A DNA stretch of 64,000 bases from positions 3,472,001 through 3,536,000 of the forward strand of contig NZ_CP139368.1 in NCBI RefSeq assembly GCF_034120055.1. The letters run 5' to 3'. Position 1 is the stretch's first letter. Each line of letters starts with the position of its first letter. This document shows, in pieces, positions 41,813-50,874 of this stretch. A program made the translations under genes and the position numbers. This DNA comes from Microbacterium rhizosphaerae. Lineage in GTDB: Bacteria > Actinomycetota > Actinomycetes > Actinomycetales > Microbacteriaceae. The notes below the pieces were generated by a model, which worked only from the letters and a program-made list of their open reading frames with translations, was not told the origin of the DNA and did not search any database.

Positions 41813-43273
41813 ATGGACGGTTTCGCGGCAGTCGACTTCGGGTTCTCGCGCGAGGTGCTGCAGCGCGGCATCGCGGTGCTCTACATCGTCGCGTTCGTGT
41901 CGTCGTGGAACCAGTTCCCGGCGCTCCTGGGCGAGAAGGGTCTGCTGCCGGCGCCGCGCCTGCTGAGCTGGGTGCACTCCCGCACACGCGCCGGGAGGAT
42001 CCTGAACCCCACCCTCTTCCGCTTCGTCCGGTTCACCGACCGCCGCCTGCGCGCGCTGTGCGCGGCCGGGGTGGTCATCGCGGCGGCGCTGGCTCTCGGC
42101 ATCCCTCAGCTCGGACCCGCCTGGGTGCCGATGCTGTGCTTCCTCGCCATCTACCTCGGGTACATGTCGATCGTCTCGATCGGGCAGACGTTCTACGGCT
42201 TCGGCTGGGAGATGCTGCTGCTCGAGGCGGGATTCCTCGCCGCGTTCCTCGGCGGCCGCGAGCAGGCGCCGCCGACCGTGGTGATCGTGCTGTTCTGGTG
42301 GCTCGTCTTCCGGCTGGAGTTCGGCGCCGGGATGATCAAGATCCGCGGGGGCAGGGAATGGCGCGACCTCACGGCGCTCACCTACCATCACGAGACGCAG
42401 CCGATGCCCGGTCCCCTCAGCCGGCAGGCGCACCTGCTGCCGCGGTGGTTCCACCAGGGCGAGGTGCTCGGAAACCACGTCGCGCAGCTCGTCGTGCCGT
42501 GGTTCCTGTTCGCGCCGATCCTCGGCCTGGTGGTGCCGGGACCGTGGCCCGCGATCGTCGGGGATGTCGCCGCAGCCATCGTCATCGCCACCCAGCTGTG
42601 GCTCATCGTCACGGGCAACTTCGCGTGGCTGAACTGGACGACGGTCGTCCTCGCGTTCTCGGCCGTGTCGGCGCCGGTGCCGTTCTTCCGATCCGCGGGC
42701 GCGCTGCCGATCTGGTGGATCGTGGTGACCTCCGCGGTCTTCCTGCTGTACGCGGTGCTCAGCTGGTGGCCCGCGCGGAACCTGCTGTCGCGCCGGCAGC
42801 TCATGAACGCCAGCTTCAACCGCTGGCAGCTGGCCAACGCGTACGGCGCCTTCGGCACGGTCACGAAGGAGCGCGTCGAGATCGTCGTCGAGGGGACGCT
42901 CGACAGCGATCCGGATGCCGCGACCTGGGTCGAGTACGACTTCAAGGGCAAGCCCGGGGATGTGCGCCGCCTCCCGCCGCAGGTCGCCCCTTACCACCTG
43001 CGGCTGGACTGGCTCATGTGGTTCCTGCCGCTCGGCGGCTGGCGTCGGCTCGACGAGCCCTGGTTCGAGGCCTTCCTCGGCGCCCTGCTGGCGGCCGATG
43101 CGCCGACCCTCAGACTGCTCGCGCGGGATCCGTTCCACGGCGAGCGGCCGCAGCTCGTCCGCGCCGTCGCCTACCGGTATCGATTCACGACGCACGCCGA
43201 GTACCGTCGCGACCGGGTGCGGTGGGACCGCACGCGCCTAGGCACGGTGGTCGGGCCGGCGCGGCTGCGCTGA
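41813..43273 (+). CDS. Lipase maturation factor (LMF1-like) family membrane protein
   Basis: 486 residues. Many membrane spans run from residue 15 to about 310 (LYIVAFVSSWNQFPALLGEKGLLP near the start, with LLEAGFLAAFLGG and FRLEFGAGMIKIRGGREWRDLTAL in the middle). A soluble C-terminal domain begins near FGTVTKERVEIVVEGTLD and includes WVEYDFKGKPGDVRRLPPQVAPYHLRLDWLMWF, a hallmark of this family. In animals LMF1 folds lipases in the ER. The bacterial role is unknown. The GDSL esterase gene next to it on the other strand is a tempting but unproven client. Confidence 0.87.
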   Translation: MDGFAAVDFGFSREVLQRGIAVLYIVAFVSSWNQFPALLGEKGLLPAPRLLSWVHSRTRAGRILNPTLFRFVRFTDRRLRALCAAGVVIAAALALGIPQLGPAWVPMLCFLAIYLGYMSIVSIGQTFYGFGWEMLLLEAGFLAAFLGGREQAPPTVVIVLFWWLVFRLEFGAGMIKIRGGREWRDLTALTYHHETQPMPGPLSRQAHLLPRWFHQGEVLGNHVAQLVVPWFLFAPILGLVVPGPWPAIVGDVAAAIVIATQLWLIVTGNFAWLNWTTVVLAFSAVSAPVPFFRSAGALPIWWIVVTSAVFLLYAVLSWWPARNLLSRRQLMNASFNRWQLANAYGAFGTVTKERVEIVVEGTLDSDPDAATWVEYDFKGKPGDVRRLPPQVAPYHLRLDWLMWFLPLGGWRRLDEPWFEAFLGALLAADAPTLRLLARDPFHGERPQLVRAVAYRYRFTTHAEYRRDRVRWDRTRLGTVVGPARLR

Positions 43274-43290
43274 CCCGGTTCAGGCCGGAG

Positions 43291-44127
43291 TCACGAAGCC
43301 CACTGGGAGGCGGCCCACGTGATCGCCGCGAGATGCCCCTGGCCGATCAGCGACGGGTGGAAGTAGTCGCGCGTGGAGATGTCGGACGACGTGAACGGGT
43401 AGTTGTAGACCGTGTTGGCGTCGAAGCGGCAGTTCGCGACCGCGGCGCACTCGGCGGCGAGGGCGGCGTTGTACGCCACGACCTGCGCCTCCACGGCATT
43501 GCGGCGGGCCACGTCTGCGGCTGCCGTGCTCGTCGGGTTGGCGAGCATCGACTTGCACGTGCCGAACAGCGCCCACCAGAAGCGGGCGGTCGCGTTGTTC
43601 TTGCTGAGGTTGTACATCCGCAGCAGGCTCGGAACGCTGGCGACGAAGATCTGCGGGTGCGCCGCGCTGTTCGCCAGCGTCGCGAGGGCGTTGTGGACGT
43701 TGGCCTGATAGGTCGCCGTCGGCGTCATGCCGGCGACGGTCGACGTGCACGCGTCGTTCGCGCCCATCTCGATCGTGACGTACTGCGCGCCCTGGCTCAC
43801 CGCTTTGGCCGCCTGGCCGGGAAGCTGGGCGGACGCATTGCCCGACACCGCGTCGTTGTAGCCGACGAGCGCCGCGTTCCTCGCCTTCAGCCGCACGTAA
43901 TGCGACTGCACCGATGCGGTGGTGCCGGTGGACCAGCTGTTGGCGGGACACGACGTCAGCGCGCTGCACGTCATGGCTGCCTGCGTGATGGAGTCGCCGA
44001 GCGCGGCCATCGTCGAGGGCGGCGGTGCGGTCGTCACCGTCGCGGAGGCGGACGAGGCCGCGAAGAGCGTCCCCGCCGCGAGGGCGGTGGCGGCGGTGAA
44101 CGAAGCGACGACTCGCAAGATGCGCAT
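43291..44127 (-). CDS. Secreted SGNH/GDSL-type hydrolase
   Basis: 278 residues, ATG at 44127 with GGAG 6-7 bases upstream. A signal peptide ending SASSASA is followed by block I ALGDSITQA (nucleophile Ser), oxyanion Gly and Asn in VSGNAS and EMGANDAC, and the C-terminal Asp/His pair in DYFHPSLIGQGH. Several cysteines in the mature part (ALTSCPA, GTCKSM, AECAAVANCRF) suggest disulfides, as expected for an exported esterase or lipase. A 14-bp palindrome sits upstream (44166-44179). Confidence 0.88.
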   Translation of the reverse strand: MRILRVVASFTAATALAAGTLFAASSASATVTTAPPPSTMAALGDSITQAAMTCSALTSCPANSWSTGTTASVQSHYVRLKARNAALVGYNDAVSGNASAQLPGQAAKAVSQGAQYVTIEMGANDACTSTVAGMTPTATYQANVHNALATLANSAAHPQIFVASVPSLLRMYNLSKNNATARFWWALFGTCKSMLANPTSTAAADVARRNAVEAQVVAYNAALAAECAAVANCRFDANTVYNYPFTSSDISTRDYFHPSLIGQGHLAAITWAASQWAS

Positions 44128-44165
44128 GATGACTCCCCAGTGAGCGATGCGGACTGCGCCGCACA

Positions 44166-44179
44166 ATACACCCGTGTAT
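44166..44179. promoter_or_regulatory. Palindrome upstream of the GDSL hydrolase gene
   Basis: ATACAC-CC-GTGTAT, perfect 6-bp arms with a 2-bp spacer, about 40 bp upstream of the start codon and overlapping a minus-strand TATTGT -10 candidate. It is possibly an operator. No regulator gene is adjacent. Confidence 0.4.
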
Positions 44180-44220
44180 CGGCCGGCGACAGAGGGGATG
44201 CGAGCGTCCGTGCCGCCCGA

Positions 44221-47200
44221 TCAGCCGGGGATGGCGACGCCTTGCAGGATGCGGCTCGGCCCCTGGGGCGTGGCCTCGACCTGCAGCTGCGCCGGGATCT
44301 GCTCCTTCATCGTCTCGACGTGGCTGATGATGCCGACCGTCCGGCCGCCCTGGCGCAGCTCGTCGAGGGTGCGCATCGCGAGGTCGAGGGTCTCGGTGTC
44401 GAGGGAGCCGAAGCCCTCGTCGATGAAGAGCGTGTCGAGACGGATGCCGCCGGCATTCGCGGTGACCGCCTCCGCGAGCCCCAGGGCGAGGGCGAGCGAG
44501 GCGAGGAACGTCTCGCCTCCCGACAGCGACTGCGGCGACCGCGCGTGCCCCGTGAACGAGTCCATGACCTCGAGCCCGAGGCCGGACGCCGTGCGCCGGC
44601 GGGCGAGCGCGTCGGTGTGCTGCAGCCGGTACCGTCCCGCCGACATCTCCGCGAGCCGCAGGTTGGCGCGCTCGACGATCTCCTCGAGCTCGGCGGCGAG
44701 CACGAACGTCTCGAGCGTCATGAGGTGCGTGTTCGGCGGACGACCGGCGACCGTGTGCGCCAGCCGCTGCACCACGGTGTGCCGCTCGGCGAGGTCGGCG
44801 GTGGCCGCGTGCGCGGCGTCCGCCCGCTGCACGAGATCGGTGAGCGCTGCCGCCGTCTGCTTCGCCTCGGCGGCCGCCGCGACGGCGAGATTCCACGCCT
44901 CGCGCGCATCCGCCACGGCCTGCGCGGACGCCGGCTCGTCGAGCTCGGAGCCGTCGTCGGCGGCGAGATCGAGCTCGAGCTGCAGCAGCCGCTCCTTCTC
45001 GGACGCGAGGGCGATCTCGTGGGCGCGGATGCGGGCGGCCAGGGCCGCTCGCACGGCCTCGTCGAGCAGCGCGGCCCGCACGGCGGCGGCCCGCTCCTGC
45101 GCGTCGGCACCGGAGCCGCCGAAGACGGATGCGTCGATCCGCCCGTCGCGCTCACGCGATGCGGCGGCGAGCTCGGCGGTCGCGAGCGCCCGCGCATCGA
45201 GCGCGGCGATGAGGGCGCGAGCCGCATCCCGCTCCGCCGTCGCGGCCGCGATCCGCTCGGAGACGCTCGGGGCGTCGCCGCGCGCGTCCTGCACCGTCTG
45301 CTCGGCGTGCTGCGCCCGCGACCGCGCAGTCGCCGCCTGCGCCGTCGCCTCGGTCATCAGCCGTGCGGCCTCCGCCCGCTCCGCCTCCGCCGCGGCGTCG
45401 CGCGTGACCAGGTCGGCGCGCTCGAGGACGAGGCGATCCCGCAGTTCTCGTGCCGCAACGGCGGCCTGGAGCGCCTGGATCCGGTCGGCCCGACGCAGCT
45501 CGAGCGCGGCGATCGGCTCGCCGCCCGCTCGCGCCGAGGCCTCGGCATGAGCCGCACGAGCCTCGCGCGCCGCCGTCGCGGCGACGCCCTCGGCGCGGGC
45601 CGCGGCATCCCTCGCCTCCTCGGCGCCGGCGATCTCGGCGTCGGTGACGGGCTCGGCGCCGGCCACCGGCACGGCAGGCTGCGGATGCTCGGGCGATCCG
45701 CACACCGCGCACGGCTCGCCGGCGACGAGGGCGCCGGCGAGCTCGGCCGCGTGCCCGGCGAGCCTGCGGCGCAGGAGGGCGGCGAGCGCCGCGGCGGCGC
45801 TCTGGGTCGCCTCGATGCGGGTCGTGTACGACCGCTCGGCCGCGAGCAGTGCGGTCGCGAGCGACTCGGCCTCCCGCGCAGCCGTCAGCCGCGCCTCGAG
45901 CTCGGCGAGGGCGGCCTCGGTCGGAGCCACTCCCGCGGCCGTCTCGGCGAGCCGGGCGATGCCGGCGTCGAGCTCGGCAAGGCGAGCCGGTACGGCGGCA
46001 CGCCGCTCGTCGATCGCCGCGATGAGCGTCTCGCCTGCCGCGACCGCCTCGGCTGCCGCTCGTGCGTCCGCCCGGATGTCGTCGAGCTCGCGCTCCACTC
46101 CGAGCGCGGCGTCCCACAGGGCGATCCGACCCGTCAGCAGATCGGCGTGCGTACGGAGCCCGTCGGTGTCGGCGGTATTCAGCCCATCCGCCTCGACTCC
46201 CGCAGCGGCTTCCCAGACGCGGGATGCCTCGGCCAGCGCCGCCTCGGCGGCGCCGTGGGCGCGATCTGCCCGCCCGACGGCGGCGAGCACATCGCGCAGC
46301 TCCTCGGCGCGGTCGGCCCGTTCGAGCACGGACCGGTCAGCTGCGATCGCGGGCCCCTGCTCCTCGATCGACGCGAGCGCGGTGCGCGACCGATCGCGAG
46401 CGGCGCGCGACTGCAGCCGCAGTTGCAGGGCGGCGTGCGCAGCCGAGGCCCGTTCGAACGCCGCGCCGGCGGCATCCCGCGCGTGTGCGGCCGTCTCGGC
46501 GCGGTACGCCCCGCGAGCCACCGCCCGCAGCACGAGGTCCAGGCGCTCGGCCGGATCGGCGGGCGTCGACTCGTCGCCGTCCGAAGGCGGATCGCCGAGG
46601 CCCCGATCCGCGACGAGCCCCTCCACCTGATCCAGGAGCATGCCCACGAGAGCGCCGCCCTCGCCGAGCGCGCGCTCCGCGGCGCGGCGACGGTCCTCCA
46701 GCGCCTGCTGGTACTGCTCGTAGCGGCGCGTGCCGAAGAGGGTGCGCAGCAGAGTCTGCCGCTCGTCGTTCTTGGCCAGGAGGAACTGCTGGAACCGCCC
46801 CTGCGCCAGGAGGATGACCTGCAGGAACTGGTCACGGGTGAGGCCGAGGATCTCGTCCAGCGCGAGGCCCACGTCGCGCGGACCGGAGGCCCGCGTCATC
46901 CACTCCCCGCCGCCCCACTCGTCGAGTCGGGCGCGCTGTCCCTCGGTCGTGACGCCTTCGCCGCGGCGCTTCGGCCTCTGGTACTCCGGCGAGCGGGACA
47001 CGCGCCACCGACCGCTCGCGACCTCGAAGTCGAGCACGACCTCGCTGGGGTCGTCGGGGTCGCAGTGGTCGCTGCGCAGGCGCTTGTCGCCGTCGGCGTA
47101 CCGCGGCACCGACCCGTAGAGCGCGAAGCACACGCCGTCGAGGACGCTCGACTTCCCGGCGCCGGTGCGGCCGGTCAGCAGGAACAGGCCGTCGTCCGCG

Positions 47201-47274
47201 AACGCGTCGAAGTCGACGGTCTGACGCTCGCGGAAAGGCCCGAAGCCCTCGAGTTCGACGCGATGCAGCTTCAC
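44221..47274 (-). CDS. sbcC: Exonuclease subunit SbcC (SMC-type ATPase)
   Basis: 1017 residues, GTG start overlapping the sbcD stop (GTGA). It is an SMC/Rad50-like ATPase of the SbcCD nuclease that opens DNA hairpins and blocked ends. The N-terminal Walker A is LLTGRTGAGKSSVLDGVCFALYG, two long Ala/Arg/Glu-rich coiled-coil stretches flank a zinc hook PCAVCGSPEHP near residue 524, and the C-terminus has the signature SLSGGETFLASLALALGLAEAV with Walker B TLFIDEGFGSLD. Length is normal for SbcC. Confidence 0.95.
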   Translation of the reverse strand: MKLHRVELEGFGPFRERQTVDFDAFADDGLFLLTGRTGAGKSSVLDGVCFALYGSVPRYADGDKRLRSDHCDPDDPSEVVLDFEVASGRWRVSRSPEYQRPKRRGEGVTTEGQRARLDEWGGGEWMTRASGPRDVGLALDEILGLTRDQFLQVILLAQGRFQQFLLAKNDERQTLLRTLFGTRRYEQYQQALEDRRRAAERALGEGGALVGMLLDQVEGLVADRGLGDPPSDGDESTPADPAERLDLVLRAVARGAYRAETAAHARDAAGAAFERASAAHAALQLRLQSRAARDRSRTALASIEEQGPAIAADRSVLERADRAEELRDVLAAVGRADRAHGAAEAALAEASRVWEAAAGVEADGLNTADTDGLRTHADLLTGRIALWDAALGVERELDDIRADARAAAEAVAAGETLIAAIDERRAAVPARLAELDAGIARLAETAAGVAPTEAALAELEARLTAAREAESLATALLAAERSYTTRIEATQSAAAALAALLRRRLAGHAAELAGALVAGEPCAVCGSPEHPQPAVPVAGAEPVTDAEIAGAEEARDAAARAEGVAATAAREARAAHAEASARAGGEPIAALELRRADRIQALQAAVAARELRDRLVLERADLVTRDAAAEAERAEAARLMTEATAQAATARSRAQHAEQTVQDARGDAPSVSERIAAATAERDAARALIAALDARALATAELAAASRERDGRIDASVFGGSGADAQERAAAVRAALLDEAVRAALAARIRAHEIALASEKERLLQLELDLAADDGSELDEPASAQAVADAREAWNLAVAAAAEAKQTAAALTDLVQRADAAHAATADLAERHTVVQRLAHTVAGRPPNTHLMTLETFVLAAELEEIVERANLRLAEMSAGRYRLQHTDALARRRTASGLGLEVMDSFTGHARSPQSLSGGETFLASLALALGLAEAVTANAGGIRLDTLFIDEGFGSLDTETLDLAMRTLDELRQGGRTVGIISHVETMKEQIPAQLQVEATPQGPSRILQGVAIPG

Positions 47275-48425
47275 GCCGACGCCTCCGCGACCACGCGCTC
47301 ATCGATGATCTCGCGGATGAGCTCGCGCTCGGCATCCGTGGCACCCTCGCCCGCTCGCACATGCTCGAGGAACGCCTCGACCAGGTCGGCATCGCTGCGG
47401 GCGCGGCTCACCCGCTCGGCGTACGAAGAGCGGCCGTCGGACGCCCGCGCCGGCGGCGTATGCGCGACCATCGCGCAGAACGGGAAGCGCTTCTGCAGCG
47501 CGCGCATGGGCTCGAGACGCGGCGTCGCATCCGTGTACTCCGCGGCCACCCACGCGGTCTCGTACTCGGCGTAGGCCGGGTCGGAGAGCAGGGCGTCGAA
47601 GGTGTCGTGCAGCGTCTTCAGCGGCCGCGGGACGGGAAGCTCGAGCCACTCCGCGGCCGCGAGGCCGGCGGCATCCAGCGTCACGAGCCACGACCCGCGC
47701 GGCTTGGACTGCTCGCCGAAGCTGTAGTGCAGCGGCGCGCCGGCGTACCGGACGCGTTCGGACAGCTGCTGCCGCCCGTGGATGTGTCCGAGGGCGACGT
47801 AGTCCGGTCCGTCGAAGACGCTCAGCGGGACGACATCCAGCGTGCCCTGGCGGATCTCGCGCTCGACGCCCGGGGTCGCCTCGACGCCCGCGGCGAAGCA
47901 GTGCGCGATCGCGACCGAGCGACCGGCGCGCGAGGCGAGGTCGGCGCGCACGAGTCCCATGGCGTGTGCCATCGTCTGCGCCTGCGTGCGCAGGCCTGCG
48001 TCGGGCCACACGCTCCGCACGATCGCGGGCTCGAGATACGGGATGCCGTAGAACCTGACCGGGCCGTCGGCATCCGAGATCTCGATCGCCTCGCCCACCG
48101 CACGGGCGTCGGTCAGGACGTGGATGCCGTCCCGCAGCAGCCTCGCCTGGAACCCGAGCCGCGCGGCGGAGTCGTGGTTGCCACTGGTCACGATGACGTG
48201 CGCGCCGGCGTCGCGCAGGGCCGCGAGGGTGTCGGTCAGGAGCGTGTAGCAGGCGGGCGCCGGAGCGGCCGAGTCGAAGACGTCGCCCGCGACGAGCACG
48301 ACGTCGACGTCGTGCTGCCGGACCTGCGCCGTGAGCGCCTCGAGCACGCCGCGCAGCGCATCGAGCGTCGCGTGGCCGTGGAAGGTCCGCCCGATGTGCC
48401 AGTCGCCGGTATGCAGGATCCGCAT
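47271..48425 (-). CDS. sbcD: Exonuclease subunit SbcD (Mre11-like)
   Basis: 384 residues from the ATG at 48425. It is a metallophosphoesterase nuclease. The motifs are in order: ILHTGDWHIGR, VVLVAGDVFDSAAP, VIVTSGNHDSAAR, AHCFAAG and YVALGHIHGRQ. It forms a complex with SbcC, encoded immediately downstream. A minus-strand TACCGT box (48438-48433) ends 7 bases before the ATG, supporting this start over an ATG at 48455. Confidence 0.95.
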   Translation of the reverse strand: MRILHTGDWHIGRTFHGHATLDALRGVLEALTAQVRQHDVDVVLVAGDVFDSAAPAPACYTLLTDTLAALRDAGAHVIVTSGNHDSAARLGFQARLLRDGIHVLTDARAVGEAIEISDADGPVRFYGIPYLEPAIVRSVWPDAGLRTQAQTMAHAMGLVRADLASRAGRSVAIAHCFAAGVEATPGVEREIRQGTLDVVPLSVFDGPDYVALGHIHGRQQLSERVRYAGAPLHYSFGEQSKPRGSWLVTLDAAGLAAAEWLELPVPRPLKTLHDTFDALLSDPAYAEYETAWVAAEYTDATPRLEPMRALQKRFPFCAMVAHTPPARASDGRSSYAERVSRARSDADLVEAFLEHVRAGEGATDAERELIREIIDERVVAEASA

Positions 48426-48488
48426 GTGATCCACGGTATGGGCGGTGTCCGACATCGCCCCGGCGACAGGCGGGGAACCGCGAGAGCG

Positions 48489-48785
48489 CTACGCCTGGGC
48501 GGCCACCGGTCGCGGCGCGTAGCGGCCCGAGCGCTCCGCGCGGGCGCGCGCCTTCGCGGCCTCCTCCTCGCGGTTCTTCGGCGGTGCGACGGCCACGAGA
48601 TCCTCGAGCAGATGGTGGGTCACATGCGCGATCTCGGCCACGGCGTGGTCGAAGGCGGCCTGGTTGGCCTTGGAGGGCTTGGTCGTCCCGGCGATCTTGC
48701 GGACGTACTGCAGAGCCGCCGCGTGGACCTCGTCATCGGTCGCTGCCGGCTCGAAATTGTGGAGTGTGTGGATGTTGCGGCACAT
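48489..48785 (-). CDS. DUF2277 family protein
   Basis: 98 residues. The start MCRNIHTLHNFEPAATDDEVHAAALQYVRKIAG matches DUF2277, a small conserved family in actinobacteria and proteobacteria with no known function. The MCRNI start with a near-terminal Cys is its hallmark. The tail is Arg/Ala-rich. A minus-strand TAGCCT box (48797-48792) lies 6 bases before the ATG (leaderless). Confidence 0.88.
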   Translation of the reverse strand: MCRNIHTLHNFEPAATDDEVHAAALQYVRKIAGTTKPSKANQAAFDHAVAEIAHVTHHLLEDLVAVAPPKNREEEAAKARARAERSGRYAPRPVAAQA

Positions 48786-48898
48786 GCGTCGAGGCTACGC
48801 TCGCGGCGGGCTGAAGGGGGCCTTGGAAGACCCTGGGAATGTCCGACCCCCCTCGTAGCTTGAGATACAGCAGATCACGCAAGATCCAGGGAGACATG

Positions 48899-49126
48899 AT
48901 GTTCGAGCTGTACGGGGTCGACGTCCGATTCCACCGCGAGTCAGAGATCCGCGACCACGATTTCCACATCGCCGAGCAGCGCGCGCTGCGCCTCGTGCCG
49001 GAGATCGTCCGGCGCATGCACACGTGCGCCGGCGTCGTTCGCAGCGCGCTGCGCGCGAGCGAAGGTGCCTGGGCACGTCCCATCGGCATCAACTCCGGTC
49101 GCGCCCGTCGCTCCGTGATGTCGTAG
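48899..49126 (+). CDS. Small hypothetical protein, 75 residues
   Basis: The ATG at 48899 has GGGAG 5 bases upstream. The ATG at 48896 is in frame but too close to that site. The protein is basic and helical: FELYGVDVRFHRESEIRDHDFHIAEQ, RALRLVPEIVRRMHTCAGVV and an Arg/Ser-rich tail. I recognise no family. An upstream palindrome was not seen. Codon use (GC-rich third positions) and the ribosome site support expression. It lies alone between two minus-strand genes. Confidence 0.6.
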   Translation: MFELYGVDVRFHRESEIRDHDFHIAEQRALRLVPEIVRRMHTCAGVVRSALRASEGAWARPIGINSGRARRSVMS

Positions 49127-49137
49127 GGCGCGGGAGG

Positions 49138-49437
49138 CTACGCCGTCCGGCGTTCGTGCAGGATGCCCGCCCGCTCCGGGTGGGCGTCGAACCAGTCGGA
49201 GACGTACCAGCACATGGGGATGATCTCGCGGTCGCCTGCCTCTTCGAGGTGGGCGACCGCGCGTTCCACCAGCTCACCGGCGTACCCGTGTCCGCGGAAG
49301 GTCGGGATGGTGAACGCGCGAGTCATGACGACGGTTCGCCCGTCGTCCCGGTAGTCGAGCACGCTGACCAGGTCGTCCCCGTCGTGCAGCGTGTAGCGCG
49401 ACGCATCCTTCTCGTCCGTGAATCGAAACGGTGCCAC
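49138..49437 (-). CDS. Small GNAT-like (YjdJ-type) acetyltransferase
   Basis: 99 residues with a GTG start. It is the short GNAT-like fold of the YjdJ/DUF-type: LVSVLDYRDDGRTVVMTRAFTIPTFRGHGYAGELVERAVAHLEEAG, where RGHGYAGEL is the acetyl-CoA loop, then IIPMCWYVSDWFDAHPE. The substrate is unknown. The minus-strand TAGTCT box (49449-49444) ends 6 bases before the GTG. Confidence 0.87.
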   Translation of the reverse strand: MAPFRFTDEKDASRYTLHDGDDLVSVLDYRDDGRTVVMTRAFTIPTFRGHGYAGELVERAVAHLEEAGDREIIPMCWYVSDWFDAHPERAGILHERRTA

Positions 49438-49460
49438 GGCGTCAGACTAACCCGGCGCCG

Positions 49461-49476
49461 ACGGCCCGCGGGCCGT
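49461..49476. terminator. Terminator of the sugar operon
   Basis: ACGGCCCG-CGGGCCGT, a perfect 16-bp palindrome directly after the GH1 stop codon (49477-49479 on the minus strand). Confidence 0.55.
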
Positions 49477-50874
49477 TCACACCGGGAGCGCAGGTTCCAG
49501 TGAGCGGGTTCGGATGAGCTCGGCGTACCAGCGCGCGCTGTCCTTCGGCAGCCGCTCGAGCGTGTCGAAATCCACCCGCACGATGCCGAACCGCTTCGCG
49601 TAGCCATAGCCCCACTCGAAGTTGTCGAGCAGCGACCACACGAAGTATCCGCGCAGATCGACGCCGGCCTCCATCGCGGCGTGCGCCGCCGCGAAGTGCC
49701 GCCGCAGATAGTCGACGCGCAGCTCGTCGTGAACCTTGCCGTCCGCGGACACGTCGTCGTCGAAGGCCGCGCCGTTCTCGGTCACCATGAGAGTCTGCTC
49801 GGGAAACTGCTCCTTCAGAGAGACCAGCAACTCGGTGAGCCCTTCGGGTGCGATGTTCCACCCCATCGCCGTGTACGGCCCCGGCTGCTCGACGAACTCG
49901 ACGACCGAGTCGCTGCCCGGCCAGGCCGTGCCGCCGGCGGCTTTGTGCCCATCGGCGTGCTGCATCTCGCCCGTGCCGTCCCACAGCCGGACGGTGGCCG
50001 TCGAGTAGTAGTTCACCCCCAGCACGTCGAGCGGCTGCCGGATGTCGCGCAGGTCGCCGTCCTCGACGAAGCCCCAGTCGGTGACGGATGCCGTGTCGGC
50101 GATGAGGTCCGCGGGATAGGCGCCGCGCAGCATCGGTCCGGTGAAGGCGCGGTTGGCCAGCGCGTCGATGCGGCGCACCGCATCCTCCGATCCCTCGCCG
50201 GCCCCGCGCAGCACGTGGAAGTTGAGCGTGACCGACACGTCCGCATCCGACGCGGCGCGCAGCGCCTGCACCGCACGACCGTGCGCGAGGTTGAGGTGGT
50301 GCACCGCCGCGAGTGCGGCCGCCGGCTCGGTGCGCCCGGGGGCGTGGCCGCCCTGGCCGTAGCCGAGGTAGGCCGAGCACCACGGCTCGTTGAGCGTGCC
50401 CCACATCGCGACGCGATCGCCGAGCGCCTCGGCGACGATCCGGGCGTAATCGGCGAACGCCGCCACGGTCCCCCGGGACGCCCAGCCGCCCTCGTCCTCC
50501 AGGACCTGCGGGAGGTCCCAGTGGTAGAGGGTCGCGACCGGCGCGATGCCGCGCTCGAGCATCCCATCGACCAGACGGGAGTAGAAGTCGAGCCCTGCCT
50601 GATTCACGGCGCCGCGCCCGGTCGGCACGATGCGCGGCCACGCGATCGAGAAGCGGTAGGCCTGGAGGCCGAGCCCGGCCATGAGGTCGATGTCGCTCTC
50701 CCACCGGTGGTAGTGGTCGCAGGCGATGTCGCCGGTGTCGCCGTTCCACGTCTTGCCGGGCGTGTGCGAGAACGTGTCCCAGATCGACGGGCCGCGCCCG
50801 TCGGCACCGGCCGCGCCCTCCACCTGATAGGCGGCCGTGGCCGATCCGAACAGGAACGATTCCGGGAACCTCAT
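49477..50874 (-). CDS. GH1 beta-glucosidase
   Basis: 465 residues, ATG at 50874 with GGAGGT 6 bases upstream and ATGA overlap with the GH31 gene. It has the GH1 fold: [27 protein letters not shown] at the start, the acid/base Glu in [15 protein letters not shown] (about residue 160) and the nucleophile Glu in [13 protein letters not shown] (about 363), ending with [27 protein letters not shown]. No signal peptide, so it acts in the cytoplasm on imported beta-glucosides. It is last in the operon. Confidence 0.95.
   Translation of the reverse strand: MRFPESFLFGSATAAYQVEGAAGADGRGPSIWDTFSHTPGKTWNGDTGDIACDHYHRWESDIDLMAGLGLQAYRFSIAWPRIVPTGRGAVNQAGLDFYSRLVDGMLERGIAPVATLYHWDLPQVLEDEGGWASRGTVAAFADYARIVAEALGDRVAMWGTLNEPWCSAYLGYGQGGHAPGRTEPAAALAAVHHLNLAHGRAVQALRAASDADVSVTLNFHVLRGAGEGSEDAVRRIDALANRAFTGPMLRGAYPADLIADTASVTDWGFVEDGDLRDIRQPLDVLGVNYYSTATVRLWDGTGEMQHADGHKAAGGTAWPGSDSVVEFVEQPGPYTAMGWNIAPEGLTELLVSLKEQFPEQTLMVTENGAAFDDDVSADGKVHDELRVDYLRRHFAAAHAAMEAGVDLRGYFVWSLLDNFEWGYGYAKRFGIVRVDFDTLERLPKDSARWYAELIRTRSLEPALPV

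Noticed and set aside
41905..47574. A 1889-codon plus-strand frame over the lipase-maturation-factor, GDSL and sbcC genes
   Set aside because: It is antisense or out of frame to four recognisable genes. The translation is Arg/Ala/Gly-rich with no domain, as expected for GC-rich shadow frames.
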